Shown: positions 15,770 through 27,244, counted from the stretch's first letter. The stretch: 64,000 nucleotides of DNA from Mycolicibacterium sp. J2 (GCF_026240945.1 NZ_JAPFPY010000014.1:1-64000); one strand, 5' to 3'. Program-made: numbers and translations. Notes: a model not told the origin generated them from the letters alone.

Positions 15770-16354
15770 TCAGTTCTGAGCCGGGTCCGGCGGGTTCATC
15801 TCGTCGCGTCCACTGAACGCGTCGCGGACATGGTCGACGACGGCGGCGGCCGTGCCCATGGTCTTCTGGGTTAGCGCATCCGACGGCGTATCGGGATGGG
15901 GGCGGGTGGGCGCCACCTTCTTGGCCGCCTCCAGCTGCTCACCGAGCCTGGTCAGTTCGGCATCGTCGACCGCGGCCGAGAACCGCGGCCACACGACGTC
16001 CTGCTCGTACTGGATGTGTTCGCGTGCGGCACTGACGAATTCGGCCAATGCGTCCTGATAGTCGGCGTCGCCGGGCGAGCCGTCTTCCAGACGCTGCAAC
16101 AGGTGCTTGGCCGCGGCCTCCTGCTGCACGGCATGCTCGGCCAAGGCGTCCCCGTCGTCGAGCGCCTTGCGGACGGCCGGCCAGAACAGCTGCTCCTCGA
16201 TGGCCTCGTGCTGCGATTCGGCGATGATCAGATTCGTCACCATGGTGTCCAAGCCGCTCGCGGTGGCACCGTCGCCGCGCGGCGCGCCGTCGAGCACCTC
16301 GAGCATGCCCAATACGCTCTTGTGTTCGGCGCGAAGGAAAGTCAACGCATCCAT
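15770..16354 (-). CDS. Hemerythrin HHE-domain protein
   Basis: 194 residues. The helical bundle carries the metal-binding pattern: FLRAEHKSVLGML, then ESQHEAIEEQLFWPAV, a middle AAAKHLLQRLE and late AREHIQYEQDVVWPRF, giving the His/Glu set of a di-iron site. A flexible C-terminal tail follows. These proteins bind O2, NO or peroxide or sense iron; location opposite an Mn-catalase suggests a redox-stress role (inference). ATG at 16354 has AGGAGG four bases upstream, which rules out the ATG ten codons earlier. Confidence 0.87.
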   Translation of the reverse strand: MDALTFLRAEHKSVLGMLEVLDGAPRGDGATASGLDTMVTNLIIAESQHEAIEEQLFWPAVRKALDDGDALAEHAVQQEAAAKHLLQRLEDGSPGDADYQDALAEFVSAAREHIQYEQDVVWPRFSAAVDDAELTRLGEQLEAAKKVAPTRPHPDTPSDALTQKTMGTAAAVVDHVRDAFSGRDEMNPPDPAQN

Positions 16355-16417
16355 AGATCCTCCTAATCGGGTCGGACTCGGCATACCCGCGACGGATGCG
16401 TTGAAACGACGGCTACT

Positions 16418-17095
16418 TCACGACGCGTGCCGGCCACGCCGGCTGCGCGCATACGCCTGCGCGCGCAGTTCGCTCAACCAGCCCGGCGCCAACGCGACGT
16501 CGGGTGCGGTGTGCTGGACGGGGTCGAACGACACGTCGTGCGACGGCGTGATCACGCGGCGCAATGACAGCCGAGCCAGCGGCGTGAACGGCGCCCTGCC
16601 GCAGGCCTGGTCGATGTCGAACTCCAGCGGGCCGGTGCGCAACTGCCGCCGCACCGCATCGGTGGACACCCCGAAACCGTCGATATGCGTGGACATTCGG
16701 GCCCGCATCCACCAGTTCCGGTCGCGGTATCGCAGCGGCATCAACGTGGTCATGGTTGATCCGGTCCACTTCGTCACCGGACGTAACCCGGCGATCCGGG
16801 TCAGCGGTCCCGAGCCGGCTGAGGCCAGCAGGATGTCCCACGGCGTCGGCGCGAACGGCTCCGGCGGCAGGCGCAGCGCCAGGCCGATGACGTCCGGAAT
16901 CGGGCCCGGCGTGCCGATGCCCTTCGACAGCCTGGCCTCGACGTTGTCGGAGTCGGTCACCGGCAGCCCGTCGCCACTCGTGGCCACCCGCTCGATCGTG
17001 GCGTGCGCCAGCAACCCGACGGGGTGGAAGACCCGGGCATGCCGTAGCGCGGACGCCGCTTGAAAAGGGGCGGCCGCCAAATCGGAGACAGTCAC
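16418..17095 (-). CDS. Conserved protein resembling a small catalase-fold domain
   Basis: 225 residues. The stretch VEARLSKGIGTPGPIPDVIGLALRL looks like the haem-catalase pattern in which RFS-G is followed by a PDxRG-type segment, and FHPVGLLAHATIE resembles the earlier catalase HxxG segment. The canonical catalytic His and the proximal Tyr motif are not evident, so activity is doubtful. Similar actinobacterial proteins are sometimes labelled phosphodiesterase without evidence. The start ATG at 17095 gives MTVSDLAAAPFQAA. It diverges from the GNAT-like gene at 17168. Confidence 0.55.
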   Translation of the reverse strand: MTVSDLAAAPFQAASALRHARVFHPVGLLAHATIERVATSGDGLPVTDSDNVEARLSKGIGTPGPIPDVIGLALRLPPEPFAPTPWDILLASAGSGPLTRIAGLRPVTKWTGSTMTTLMPLRYRDRNWWMRARMSTHIDGFGVSTDAVRRQLRTGPLEFDIDQACGRAPFTPLARLSLRRVITPSHDVSFDPVQHTAPDVALAPGWLSELRAQAYARSRRGRHAS

Positions 17096-17167
17096 AGAGG
17101 CGCGGGTTCCCGCCGGGTGACCCCCACAAACACCCGCACCGATCCTGAAAATTCAGTTGAAGCGCCC

Positions 17168-18103
17168 ATGGCGCCCCGGCTTTACTTGCTGTCGATGTCT
17201 CTTGCCGCCGAGTGGCCCTCGCTGCGCGACGAACTCGCGCTGGCCGACGCACTCTACGGACCGCGCGGGGCGGCGATGGTGGGGCGATGGTTCGCCCAGC
17301 AGGTGGACCGCACCGGCGATATGGGCTTCGCGCGGGAGTTCGCCGACCACATCGACCTGCCGGTGCGCCCCGCGGACTACCTGCACCGTCATATCCGTTC
17401 CTCCGCAGGGAAACTGCTCGGCGGAATCCGCTTCTACGGGCGCGACATCACCCGGCCGTTCGTGGAAATCGTGGCGCACGACTTCACGGATCTGGACGCC
17501 CTGCGCGCCTGTGTGCGTGCCGAGTGGGCGATGTTCGCCCCGCGGTTTCTGCGCATCCGGTCGGCACCGGGGCGGATCACGGGCCCCGGGGTGCTGCTGG
17601 ACAAGAGTGTCTTCGCCGCGCGCTACCGGGATATCCGGGCGGCACGGACCGGGGTGTGGCTGCGCCGCTTCGACCGGATCGAGCACGCCGAACGGGTGGT
17701 CGCACACCGATATGAGCGTCTCGGCCTCGACGACCCGGCACTGGCCCGCAATATCTCGCCGGCGAGCACGGCCGACCTGCGGGATTGGCATGCGCTGGGT
17801 CAGTTGCGTGCGCTGCACACCGCGCACCGGGTCGTCGGCTTACTGGCGGTGGCGCCGGGGCAGGTCAATTGGATCAGCGGCGATGTCGTGAGCGAAGAAG
17901 TTGTGTGCGCCGAACACCGCGGTCACGGATTTGCCGCGGCCGGCCAGGCTGCCTGGGCCGCTGAACCCGGCCGTGACCCCGATCAGTGGTTGATCGGGAC
18001 CATCGACCGGTTGAACATCGCGTCACGCAAGACGGCGGCCGCCGCCGGGCGATGCCGCATGCTCGACGGGCTCTTCGTCAGCACGGATCTCCGGGCGGGG
18101 TGA
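17168..18103 (+). CDS. GNAT-like protein with a long N-terminal domain
   Basis: 311 residues. The N-terminal 180 residues are unassigned: helical and Arg-rich. The C-terminal third resembles a GNAT acyltransferase: a beta strand WISGDVVSEEVVCAE, the pyrophosphate-loop-like HRGHGFAAAGQAAW and the late NIASRKTAAAAGR segment that in GNATs packs on acetyl-CoA. The substrate is unknown. ATG at 17168 is preferred over an in-frame upstream start at 17060, which would overlap the divergent gene. Its last 26 bases overlap the 3' end of the secreted-protein gene on the other strand. Confidence 0.6.
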   Translation: MAPRLYLLSMSLAAEWPSLRDELALADALYGPRGAAMVGRWFAQQVDRTGDMGFAREFADHIDLPVRPADYLHRHIRSSAGKLLGGIRFYGRDITRPFVEIVAHDFTDLDALRACVRAEWAMFAPRFLRIRSAPGRITGPGVLLDKSVFAARYRDIRAARTGVWLRRFDRIEHAERVVAHRYERLGLDDPALARNISPASTADLRDWHALGQLRALHTAHRVVGLLAVAPGQVNWISGDVVSEEVVCAEHRGHGFAAAGQAAWAAEPGRDPDQWLIGTIDRLNIASRKTAAAAGRCRMLDGLFVSTDLRAG

Positions 18104-18350
18104 AATAGGGCACCCCTTCGACGGTGTAACAGGGCACCTCGCCGGGCACGTAGGGAACGTGCGCCGCCGCGATGGCTGCACCCGTCGCGACATCACCTGC
18201 GACATTGGTGCAGCCGCCGGCCGCGAAGTGCCGACCGTCGGCACCGGCACACACATCCGCGCCGGCAACGGGGGCGCTGATCAGGGGCAATAGCGCTGCG
18301 GCGGTGGCGAACCCCGCCGCGAACAGTACCGAGGTGGTACGTGCACTCAT
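18078..18350 (-). CDS. Small secreted Cys-containing protein
   Basis: 90 residues: a signal peptide (TSVLFAAGFATAAALLPLISAPVAGA) and a mature part of about 60 residues with four Cys residues (DVCAGADG, GGCTNVAG, VPCYTVEG and the terminal Cys), probably two disulfides. The family is unrecognised. AAGGAG six bases upstream fixes the ATG at 18350. It lies 105 bases after the MmpL gene on the same strand, so it could be co-transcribed with it. Confidence 0.7.
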   Translation of the reverse strand: MSARTTSVLFAAGFATAAALLPLISAPVAGADVCAGADGRHFAAGGCTNVAGDVATGAAIAAAHVPYVPGEVPCYTVEGVPYFTPPGDPC

Positions 18351-18455
18351 GACGATCTCCTTCTGGGCAGCCCCGACTGCACGCGTGGTGGTAGTGACGA
18401 TTGTGGGGCGCGACGGCGTTCTTCGCTCGGTTTTGACGACAACGTCACTGGATGC

Positions 18456-21341
18456 TCAGACGTCCGCACTTTCCGGGGTCGGGCGGGTCTTCCACGACGG
18501 AAGGCTGCGGGCCGGGCGCTGTCGGATCACCTGGGGCCACCAGAACCACTTGCCCATCAGTGCGGCAATGGACGGTGTCATGAACGACCGGATCACCAGC
18601 GTGTCGAACAGCAGACCCAGACCGATCGTCGAGCCGACCTGCGCCACCACGGTCATCTCGCTGGCCACCATCGACATCATGGTGAACGCGAACACCAACC
18701 CGGCCGCGGTGACCACCGAACCGCTGCCACCCATGGCCCTGATGATCCCGGTCTTGATACCGCCGTGCAGTTCTTCTTTCATCCGCGCCACCAACAGCAG
18801 GTTGTAGTCCGCGCCGACGGCCAGCAGCACGATCACCGTCATCGCCATCACCATGAAGTGCAGTTCGATACCGAGAATGTGCTGCCACAACAGGATTGAC
18901 AACCCGAAGGACGTGCCCAGCGACACCACCACCGTGCCGACGATGACGGCGGCCGCGATGAGGCTGCGCGTGATGATCAGCATGATGACGAAAATCAGCG
19001 TCAGCGCGGCGATACCGGCGATCAACAGGTCGTAGTTGTTGCCCTCCTGCATGTCCTTGAACGTCGCGGCGATACCACCGACATAGATCCTGGAACCTTC
19101 CAGCGGGGTGCCCTTCACGGCCTCCTTGGCCGCCGCCTTGATATCGTCGATCAGCTTGATGCCGTCGGCGGTCAGTGGGTCACCATCGTGAGAGATGATG
19201 AACCGCACCGATTTTCCGTCGGGGGAGATGAAGTTCTTCATACCTCGCTTGAAGTCGGCGTTGTTGAAGGTATCCGGCGGCAGGTAGAACGTGTCGTCGT
19301 TCTTGGAGTTGTTGAAGGCGTCGCCCATCGCCGACTGGTTGGCCTGCATCTCGTTGGCCTGATCCTGAATACCCTTCTGCGTCTGGTACATCCGCAGCAT
19401 CATGTCCCGCGAGGACTCCATGGTGGCGATCTGCGCCGGCAACGTGGCCAGCATCTGTGGCATCAGTTCGTCGAGGCGGTGCAGGTCCGGCAGCAGGTTC
19501 TGGAATTGGTCGGTGGTGGTGTCGATGCCGTCGAGCGCATCGAACACCGAGCGCATGGAAAAGCACACCGGGATGTCGTAGCAGTGCGGTTCCCAGTACA
19601 GGTAGTTGCGGATCGGGCGCAGGAAATCGTCGAAATCGGCGATGTGGTCCCGCAGTTCGGCGATGTCGACGGCCATCTGCGAGCTCTTGCCGACCATGCT
19701 GTGCGTCGTCGCGCTCATCGCCGTCATCAGCTCGATCATCCGGTTCATCGTGCCGATGGTGGTGTCCATGTCGCCGGCCTGCTTGAGCATGGTGGCGAAC
19801 ATGTCCTCCATGTACTTCTCGTTCATCTGCTGAGCCGTGCCGCCCATACTCATCTGCGCCGGGATGGTGCTGAACTTCAGCGGCTTACCATCCGGACGGG
19901 TGATGGCCTGCACGCTGCCGATTCCGGGGACCCGGAAGACCGCCTTGGCGATCTTGTCGATCACCAGGAAATCCGCCGAATTACGCAGGTCGTGGTCGGA
20001 CTCGATGAGCAGCAGCTCCGGGTTCATCCTGGCCACCGAGAAATGCCGTTCGGCCGCGGCGTAGCCCTCGTTGGCGGGCAGATCAGCGGGCAGGTAATTG
20101 CGGTCGTTGTAGTTGGTGCGGTAGCCGGGCAGCGTGAGTAGGCCGACCAGCGACAGCGCGACGGTGCCCAGCAGCACCGGGCCGGGCCAGCGCACGATCA
20201 TCGCCCCGATCTTGCGCCAGCCCCGAATGCGCATGGCGCGCCGGGGTTCCAGCAGTCTGCGGAACCGGCTGGCCACGGTGATCACCGCGGGCCCGAGGGT
20301 CAGCGCCGCGATGACGGCGACCATCATGCCGACCGCCATCGGGATACCCAGCGTCTGGAAGTACGGCAATTTGGTGAAATGCAGGCACAGCATCGCCCCG
20401 GCGATGGTCATGCCCGAGGCCAGCACCACATGCGCGGTGCCGTGGAACATCGTGTAGTAGGCCGACTCCTTGTCTTCGCCGAGACTTCGGGCTTCCTGGT
20501 ACCGGCCGATGAGGAAGATGGCGTAATCGGTGGAGGCCGCGATCGCCAGCGTGACCAGCAGCTGGGTCGCGAAGGTCGACAGCCCGATCAGGTCGTAGTA
20601 GCCGAGGAAGGCCACCACACCCCGGGCCGCCGACAGCTCCAGCACCACCATCAGCAGCACGATGAGCACCGTGGCGATGGAGCGGTACACCAGCAGCAGC
20701 ATGGTGATGATCACGACGAACGTGACCATCTCGATCATCCGGACGCTGCGGTCGCCGGCGATCTGTTGATCGGCGGCCAGCGCCGAGGGCCCGGTGACGT
20801 ACACCTTGACCCCCGGTGGTGGCGGTACCGCCGCCACCAGTTTCTTGGCCGCTTCCACCGATTCGTTGGCCAGAGACTCGCCCATGTTGCCGGCCAGGTA
20901 GACCTGGACGTAGGCGGCTTTGCCGTCCGGACTTTGCGCCCCAGCTTCGGTGAGCGGGTCGCCCCAGAAGTCCTGGACGTGTTCGACGTGCTTGGGGTCA
21001 GCCTCCAACCGGTCGACCATCGCGTTGTAGAAGTGGTGTGCGTCGGGCCCCAGCTTGTTCTGGCCTTCCAGCACGATCATCACCGAACTGTCGGATTTGA
21101 ACTCGTCGAAGACCTGACCCACCCGCTTCATCGCGATCACCGACGGCGCGGTCTGCGCGCTCATCGACACCGAGCGCATCTGCCCGACCACCTCCAGCGG
21201 CGGCACCGTCACGCTGAGCACGGCGACCAGCGCAATCCAGCCGATGATGACCGGGATGGCGAGGGTTCGGATCCATTTCGGGATACCGGTGCGCTTGTGG
21301 TGCGGCGGGGACGCGTCCGTCACCGAGGTTGGGGCGGACAC
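18456..21341 (-). CDS. MmpL-family RND lipid transporter
   Basis: About 961 residues, the usual MmpL length. After an N-terminal helix ([19 protein letters not shown]) comes a large periplasmic loop, a first bundle with the proton-relay pair in [16 protein letters not shown], a second large loop containing [10 protein letters not shown], and a second bundle with the matching [15 protein letters not shown]. It exports a lipid or siderophore to the envelope using the proton gradient. GTG at 21341 ([13 protein letters not shown]) has GGAGAG upstream; frames further upstream lack protein character. No mmpS gene is adjacent, though MmpL4/5-type proteins usually have one. Confidence 0.9.
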   Translation of the reverse strand: MSAPTSVTDASPPHHKRTGIPKWIRTLAIPVIIGWIALVAVLSVTVPPLEVVGQMRSVSMSAQTAPSVIAMKRVGQVFDEFKSDSSVMIVLEGQNKLGPDAHHFYNAMVDRLEADPKHVEHVQDFWGDPLTEAGAQSPDGKAAYVQVYLAGNMGESLANESVEAAKKLVAAVPPPPGVKVYVTGPSALAADQQIAGDRSVRMIEMVTFVVIITMLLLVYRSIATVLIVLLMVVLELSAARGVVAFLGYYDLIGLSTFATQLLVTLAIAASTDYAIFLIGRYQEARSLGEDKESAYYTMFHGTAHVVLASGMTIAGAMLCLHFTKLPYFQTLGIPMAVGMMVAVIAALTLGPAVITVASRFRRLLEPRRAMRIRGWRKIGAMIVRWPGPVLLGTVALSLVGLLTLPGYRTNYNDRNYLPADLPANEGYAAAERHFSVARMNPELLLIESDHDLRNSADFLVIDKIAKAVFRVPGIGSVQAITRPDGKPLKFSTIPAQMSMGGTAQQMNEKYMEDMFATMLKQAGDMDTTIGTMNRMIELMTAMSATTHSMVGKSSQMAVDIAELRDHIADFDDFLRPIRNYLYWEPHCYDIPVCFSMRSVFDALDGIDTTTDQFQNLLPDLHRLDELMPQMLATLPAQIATMESSRDMMLRMYQTQKGIQDQANEMQANQSAMGDAFNNSKNDDTFYLPPDTFNNADFKRGMKNFISPDGKSVRFIISHDGDPLTADGIKLIDDIKAAAKEAVKGTPLEGSRIYVGGIAATFKDMQEGNNYDLLIAGIAALTLIFVIMLIITRSLIAAAVIVGTVVVSLGTSFGLSILLWQHILGIELHFMVMAMTVIVLLAVGADYNLLLVARMKEELHGGIKTGIIRAMGGSGSVVTAAGLVFAFTMMSMVASEMTVVAQVGSTIGLGLLFDTLVIRSFMTPSIAALMGKWFWWPQVIRQRPARSLPSWKTRPTPESADV

Positions 21342-21435
21342 GTGCTGGCACTCTCCTGATTGCGTAGAGGTCGTCTCTTTCGTACCAGATGACGTGCCCC
21401 GGTGGTGAGCTACGGTGGCCGCGCTCGATTCTCGT

Positions 21436-22898
<1,463 letters not shown>

Positions 22899-22902
<4 letters not shown>

Positions 22903-23306
22903 CGGGTCACCGCCTCCGGGTTCGGGTACCACCGGCGGATGTCGTCCGGGGTGGCGACGGCGTCGGCGTTGAAGACGAACCGGCAACCGGGCTGGGTGGC
23001 GTGTGCGGTGTTGACGATGGCTTCGAACAGCTTGGTGTTGCCGGCGACCAGGCGCACTCCGGCCCCGATGAGCACCGCGTCGTAGCGAGCGGACTCCAGC
23101 CGCTGCCGGGCTTTGGCCGCGCCGGCGTCCCCGAACGGGATGAGGCAGTTGTCCACCCGGTAGCCCGCGGCCCGCAGTCCCGCGATGTTGTCGTCGTTGG
23201 CGGCGCGCAGCTTCTCCCGCGTCAGCCCGGGAAACCGCGCGAAGTCGGGGGAGCTGACGTCGATGACGTCCGGGTCGAGGCCGATCTGGATGGCGGTGAC
23301 GGTCAT
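22899..23306 (-). CDS. Conserved hypothetical protein, first gene of the hydroxylase operon
   Basis: A 135-residue soluble protein. Segments such as LTREKLRAANDDNIAGLRAAG, DNCLIPFGDAGAAKARQRL, DAVLIGAGVRLVAG and ATQPGCRFVFNADAVATP suggest an alternating alpha/beta (Rossmann-like) fold. The family is not named here. ATG at 23306 (MTVTAIQIG) has AAGGA six bases upstream. Its last codons overlap the flavin hydroxylase start, implying a joint role, and the whole operon is probably repressed by the divergent TetR. Confidence 0.7.
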
Positions 23307-23328
23307 GGCCGATCCTTCCACGAGGTGA

Positions 23329-23388
23329 GTTCAACAACTGTTGAACTCGACGCTAGGCCCGTGGCTTGCCCATGTCAACAGTTGTTGA
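23329..23388. promoter_or_regulatory. Two TetR-type operators in the hydroxylase/tetR intergenic region
   Basis: Site 1 (23329-23346) has GTTCAACA and TGTTGAAC around a 2-base centre. Site 2 (23375-23388) reads TCAACA-GT-TGTTGA. Both contain TCAACA-NN-TGTTGA, and their centres are 44 bases apart, about four helical turns. One site lies by the hydroxylase operon start and the other just before the tetR ATG. Confidence 0.8.
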
Positions 23389-23402
23389 ATACGCTCGTCG
23401 GC

Positions 23403-23999
23403 ATGGCGACGAAACCGCGCGACGGGGAGGCCACCCGGGCCGCAATACTGGCCGCTGCCCAGGCGCAGTTCGGTGAGCACGGATTCGAGCGCACCACAAT
23501 CCGGTCGGTCGCCACCGCAGCCGCCGTCGACCCGGCACTGGTCATGCACTACTTCGGCAGCAAAGCCGGACTGTTCGCCGCGGCCTCCCGTCTGGAAATC
23601 GCCTTTCCCGACCTGTCCGGCGTCGCCCCGACCGAGATCGCAGGGGTGCTCGTCCCACTGTTCATCGGCGTCTGGGGGCCCGACGGGTCCTTTCTGCCGC
23701 TGCTGCGCGCCGCGGCCACCCACCGGATGGCCGCCGACACCCTGCTCGGCGTCTTCGCGGCACAAGTGGCGCCCGCGCTGGCCACCGTGGTGCCCGACCG
23801 GCCGGCCGAGCGGGCCGCACTCGTCGGTGCGCAGTTACTCGGCGTCGCGGTGTCGCGCTACATTCTGGGCACGCCGCCGCTGGTCGACATGACCGATGCC
23901 GAGCTGATCGACTGGTTGACCCCGGTGCTGGCGCATCTGCTCACCGGGCCCGCGCCCGTCCCGCGCCCGCGTCAGCCCGCCCAGACGTCCTCGACGTAG
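23403..23999 (+). CDS. TetR-family repressor
   Basis: 198 residues. The helix-turn-helix segment reads RAAILAAAQAQFGEHGFERTT, then AAAVDPALVMHYFGSKAGLF, which is typical TetR. The ligand-binding half is in the AcrR_C/TetR_C class with short helices. ATG at 23403 is chosen; upstream codons in frame are antisense to the hydroxylase operon. It probably represses the divergent hydroxylase operon and itself via two TCAACA-NN-TGTTGA sites. Its 3' end overlaps that of the convergent P450 gene by 28 bases. Confidence 0.88.
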   Translation: MATKPRDGEATRAAILAAAQAQFGEHGFERTTIRSVATAAAVDPALVMHYFGSKAGLFAAASRLEIAFPDLSGVAPTEIAGVLVPLFIGVWGPDGSFLPLLRAAATHRMAADTLLGVFAAQVAPALATVVPDRPAERAALVGAQLLGVAVSRYILGTPPLVDMTDAELIDWLTPVLAHLLTGPAPVPRPRQPAQTSST

Positions 24000-26900
24000 C
24001 GGTCCGATTCGACCAGCCCGATCAGCCAGTCGCGGGCCTGACTCTCGTCGGCGCCGGTCCGGGCCCGGTAGATGTCGAGGAACGCCTGCCGGACCGACGG
24101 GGCCATCCTGGCGCCGTCCCCGCAGATGTAGACGTGGGTGTCCTTCGTCGGGTCGCCGAGCAGCGCCCACACGTCGTCGGCGTCCGCGGTGATCCGGTCC
24201 TGCACGTACCGGACGCCGTTCTGCGGTGCCCTGGAGAAGGCCGGCCGCATCCGCACGATCCCCAGATCCTCGGCGAGGTCGAACTGGTCGCGGAAGATGT
24301 AGTCGACATCGGGATCGCGAACACCGAAGAAACACAACGCCGGCGCGTACGGGGCACCGTTCTGGCGAGCCGCCAGCCGGTCACCGAGGAAGCCGCGAAA
24401 CGGTGCGACGCCGGTCCCGGCACTCACCAGGATGACGTTCTTCGCCGGGTCGGCGCCGGCCCGAAACGCCTGCCGGGCCTGGTCGACCCGCGCGCGGATC
24501 TGCGCTCCCGGGCCCAGCGCGGCCAGATGGTTCGACGCCACGCCCTTGAACAGTCCGCGGCCGGAGCGAGCCGGTGCGTCGAGCACACTGACCACCAGCG
24601 CGACCACCTTCGGGGACAGCAGCGAGGACGAGGCGATGGAGTAATGCCGCGGGGTCATCGGTTCCAGCAGCTCCAGCAGATCAGCTCCGGTGACCGCGCA
24701 CGCCGGGAATTCCAGCAGGCATTCGATGGGGCTGAGCACACACGGATCGGCCGACTCGGCGAGGGCCTCGAGCCGCTGGCGCTCAGGGACGCAGGGGTTC
24801 ACCGCAGCAAGGCGGCGCAGCTGACTGCGCGTGGCGGGTTTGCGCAATTCGACGAAATGGGTCAACAGATCCCGGACACTGACCTCGCGGTCGAGCGCGA
24901 TGAGCCGCCGGGAGGTGCGGCGCGGATTGATCGACAGCCGCAGCGCGGGATCGATCTCGAGTTGTTCGAGCACCATGTCGACCAGTTCGGGCGGGTTGTC
25001 CGCCAGGACGGTCAGATGATCCCCGGTGTGGTACTCGACGCCGTCGGGCAGGGCGATGCGGACGAAATGCTTTGCCTGTCCCAGCGCATTCTGATCGCTG
25101 ACCAGTTCGGTGTTCTCCAGCACGGTCATCGGTGTCACGGCGAACCGGCTGTCGATGGCGGCGGTCAGGGGGCCGACGATGAGGTGCAAATCGTAGAGCG
25201 GTTCCTCGGTATCGGTCACCGCGACCGCGTCGGGGTCGCCGAACCGCTCGGACAGCGCCGACCACAGTGCCGCAGAGAAGTCTTCCAGCGTTCCGGTCAG
25301 GTCGCCGGAGGTGTCCGCCGCCGCGAGCGGAACGAGGCGGGTGCCGCCCAGGTCGGCGAGACGTTCGTCGATCCGTCTCGGCACCGCCTGATAGGTGTCC
25401 GCCCAATTGTGGTCACCGACACCTAGCACCGCGAACAACGGGCTGCCGTCCAGGGTGGCCTCCGGGCCGGTGAGCCAGGACAGGAATTCGCGTGCGTCAT
25501 CGGTCGGCTGCCCGTTGTAGGACGACGCCACGATCACCACCGCATCGACCTTGGGAAGGTTGCCGGCGGCGTCGTCGAGCGGCCCGACCGTTGCGGCACA
25601 GCCGATATCGCCGGCCTCCTCGGCCAGTTGCTTGGCCAGGGCGCGGCAGGTGCCCAGATTCGAGCCGTGCAGGATGGCCAAGGTGGTACCGGGCTTCATG
25701 GCACGCACCGGGGTAGTCGGTGCCTGGTTGGCGACGGCGGCCTTCGGCGCGGCGATCGTCCGATCGGCGGCGGTGCGACGTTCAAGGTCCAGCCGGAAGC
25801 CGGCCGGACGGCGGCTCAACGGGCCGTCCCAGGACAACACGTAATGATCGGTGTCGAGAAGCCGGTAACGGTGCACGATCCGGGCGATGGCCATCGTTGC
25901 CTCGTGCAGCGCGAACTGCCGGCCGATACACGAGCGTGCGCCGGTGCCGAAGGGCTTGAACAACGCCGTCGAGCGTGCGGCCGCGGCTTCCGCTTCGAAT
26001 CGCTCCGGATCGAACAACTCGACGTTGTCACCCCACGCCGGATGCCGGTGCAGGGCGCCCGTCAGCACCGTGACCGCCTCGCCCTGCTTGATCGGGTAAG
26101 CGCCACCGATCACGGTGTCTGCCAACGCCATCCGGTCGAAGCTGAGAACCGGCGGGGACAATCGCAACGTCTCGCTGATGACCTGCCGCAAGTAGGTGAA
26201 TTTGCCGATGTCGTCATAGTCGGGCAGGTGGTCGTCCTCGGCACCGAAGATGCTGTCGGCCTCGGCCCGCACCCGGGCCAGGACCGCGGGGTGGTGCACC
26301 AGGTTGTAGAGGGTGTTGGGCATCAGCTCCGAGGTGGTCAGTTGACCGGCGATCAGGAACGTCATGATCTGGTTGCGAATATTGGCCTCGTCCAGACCCG
26401 GTCCGCCGAGCATCAGGTACAGCAGATCGTCGGCTCCGTCGTCGCGGCCCGTTCGATGCCCGGCGATGAGCTCGTCGAAGTACGCCGTCAACGTCGCCAG
26501 TTCGGTCTCGAATCGCGGTGTCGTCTCCGCCTTTCCGAGTTCGCCGAGGGCGTCGGTGAAACTCTGCGGGATGGGAGCCAGGCCGTCGTAATCGTAGGAC
26601 TCGAACCGGGCCCCGAAGCCGGCCAGCGCGACGGTGTCCATCGCGAGCTTCTGGAGATCATCGGAGACGTCGACGGGTTGACGCCCGGCGTGGGCATCCC
26701 AGCGCTCGATCATCCGGCAGTTGATGTCGAGCATCGCCGAGTGATAATTACGCAGCCCGGCATAGCTGAAGCCGGGGAGCAGAATGTCGTGTGCCTTTTG
26801 CCAATTCGGCTCGCCATAGAACGCGGTGAACAATCCGTCACCGGCCAACGGACGCACCCTGGCCAGCGACGGGGTCAGATTCTTGGCGAACCGCGCCTCG

Positions 26901-27124
26901 TCGCAGAGCTCCTCGACCAACTCCGGCGAGCACACGTAGAGCTTGCGGAAGCCGCTGTAGTCGGCATAGAAAATCGGCCCGTGCAGTTCGCCGAGGACGT
27001 CCACCGGCAGCGCGTAGGGCCGTCCGGCAAGGTCGGCCGGGCCGGGCAGTGCACCCTCGGCAGACGGGACGTCCGCCAGCTCGGGGGCCAGCGAGGGTGC
27101 GTAGTCGGGCATGCCGGGCAGCAT
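23972..27124 (-). CDS. Self-sufficient cytochrome P450-reductase fusion (CYP102/BM3-like)
   Basis: 1050 residues, matching P450-BM3 in length and domain order. The haem domain (1-455) has ETLR at 318-321 and FKPFGTGARSCIG with the haem Cys399. The FMN flavodoxin domain (about 480-620) has ILHGSNLGTCRALAKQL and SYNGQPTDDA. The FAD/NADPH domain has PRHYSIASSS and GTGVAPFRGFL and ends EDVWAG. It should hydroxylate fatty-acid-like substrates using NADPH with no partner. The I-helix reads AGQLTTS where BM3 has AGHETTS, so the conserved acid is Leu262. GAGGG upstream favours ATG 27124; ATG 27112 is also possible. Confidence 0.92.
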   Translation of the reverse strand: MLPGMPDYAPSLAPELADVPSAEGALPGPADLAGRPYALPVDVLGELHGPIFYADYSGFRKLYVCSPELVEELCDEARFAKNLTPSLARVRPLAGDGLFTAFYGEPNWQKAHDILLPGFSYAGLRNYHSAMLDINCRMIERWDAHAGRQPVDVSDDLQKLAMDTVALAGFGARFESYDYDGLAPIPQSFTDALGELGKAETTPRFETELATLTAYFDELIAGHRTGRDDGADDLLYLMLGGPGLDEANIRNQIMTFLIAGQLTTSELMPNTLYNLVHHPAVLARVRAEADSIFGAEDDHLPDYDDIGKFTYLRQVISETLRLSPPVLSFDRMALADTVIGGAYPIKQGEAVTVLTGALHRHPAWGDNVELFDPERFEAEAAAARSTALFKPFGTGARSCIGRQFALHEATMAIARIVHRYRLLDTDHYVLSWDGPLSRRPAGFRLDLERRTAADRTIAAPKAAVANQAPTTPVRAMKPGTTLAILHGSNLGTCRALAKQLAEEAGDIGCAATVGPLDDAAGNLPKVDAVVIVASSYNGQPTDDAREFLSWLTGPEATLDGSPLFAVLGVGDHNWADTYQAVPRRIDERLADLGGTRLVPLAAADTSGDLTGTLEDFSAALWSALSERFGDPDAVAVTDTEEPLYDLHLIVGPLTAAIDSRFAVTPMTVLENTELVSDQNALGQAKHFVRIALPDGVEYHTGDHLTVLADNPPELVDMVLEQLEIDPALRLSINPRRTSRRLIALDREVSVRDLLTHFVELRKPATRSQLRRLAAVNPCVPERQRLEALAESADPCVLSPIECLLEFPACAVTGADLLELLEPMTPRHYSIASSSLLSPKVVALVVSVLDAPARSGRGLFKGVASNHLAALGPGAQIRARVDQARQAFRAGADPAKNVILVSAGTGVAPFRGFLGDRLAARQNGAPYAPALCFFGVRDPDVDYIFRDQFDLAEDLGIVRMRPAFSRAPQNGVRYVQDRITADADDVWALLGDPTKDTHVYICGDGARMAPSVRQAFLDIYRARTGADESQARDWLIGLVESDRYVEDVWAG

Positions 27125-27244
27125 AGGCCCGAAAGCCCTCGCGTACTTGGCGATTACCGCGTTCGATGAGGTGATCCCTGCGGCGGGGATGAATCGGGCG
27201 CGCGGTCGGGGTCTATCTACCCATGTTGACCTCCACCGTACGCG

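Noticed and set aside
24134..25426. 430-codon plus-strand frame within the P450-reductase gene
   Set aside because: It is antisense to a complete CYP102-like gene and shows no recognisable motif.
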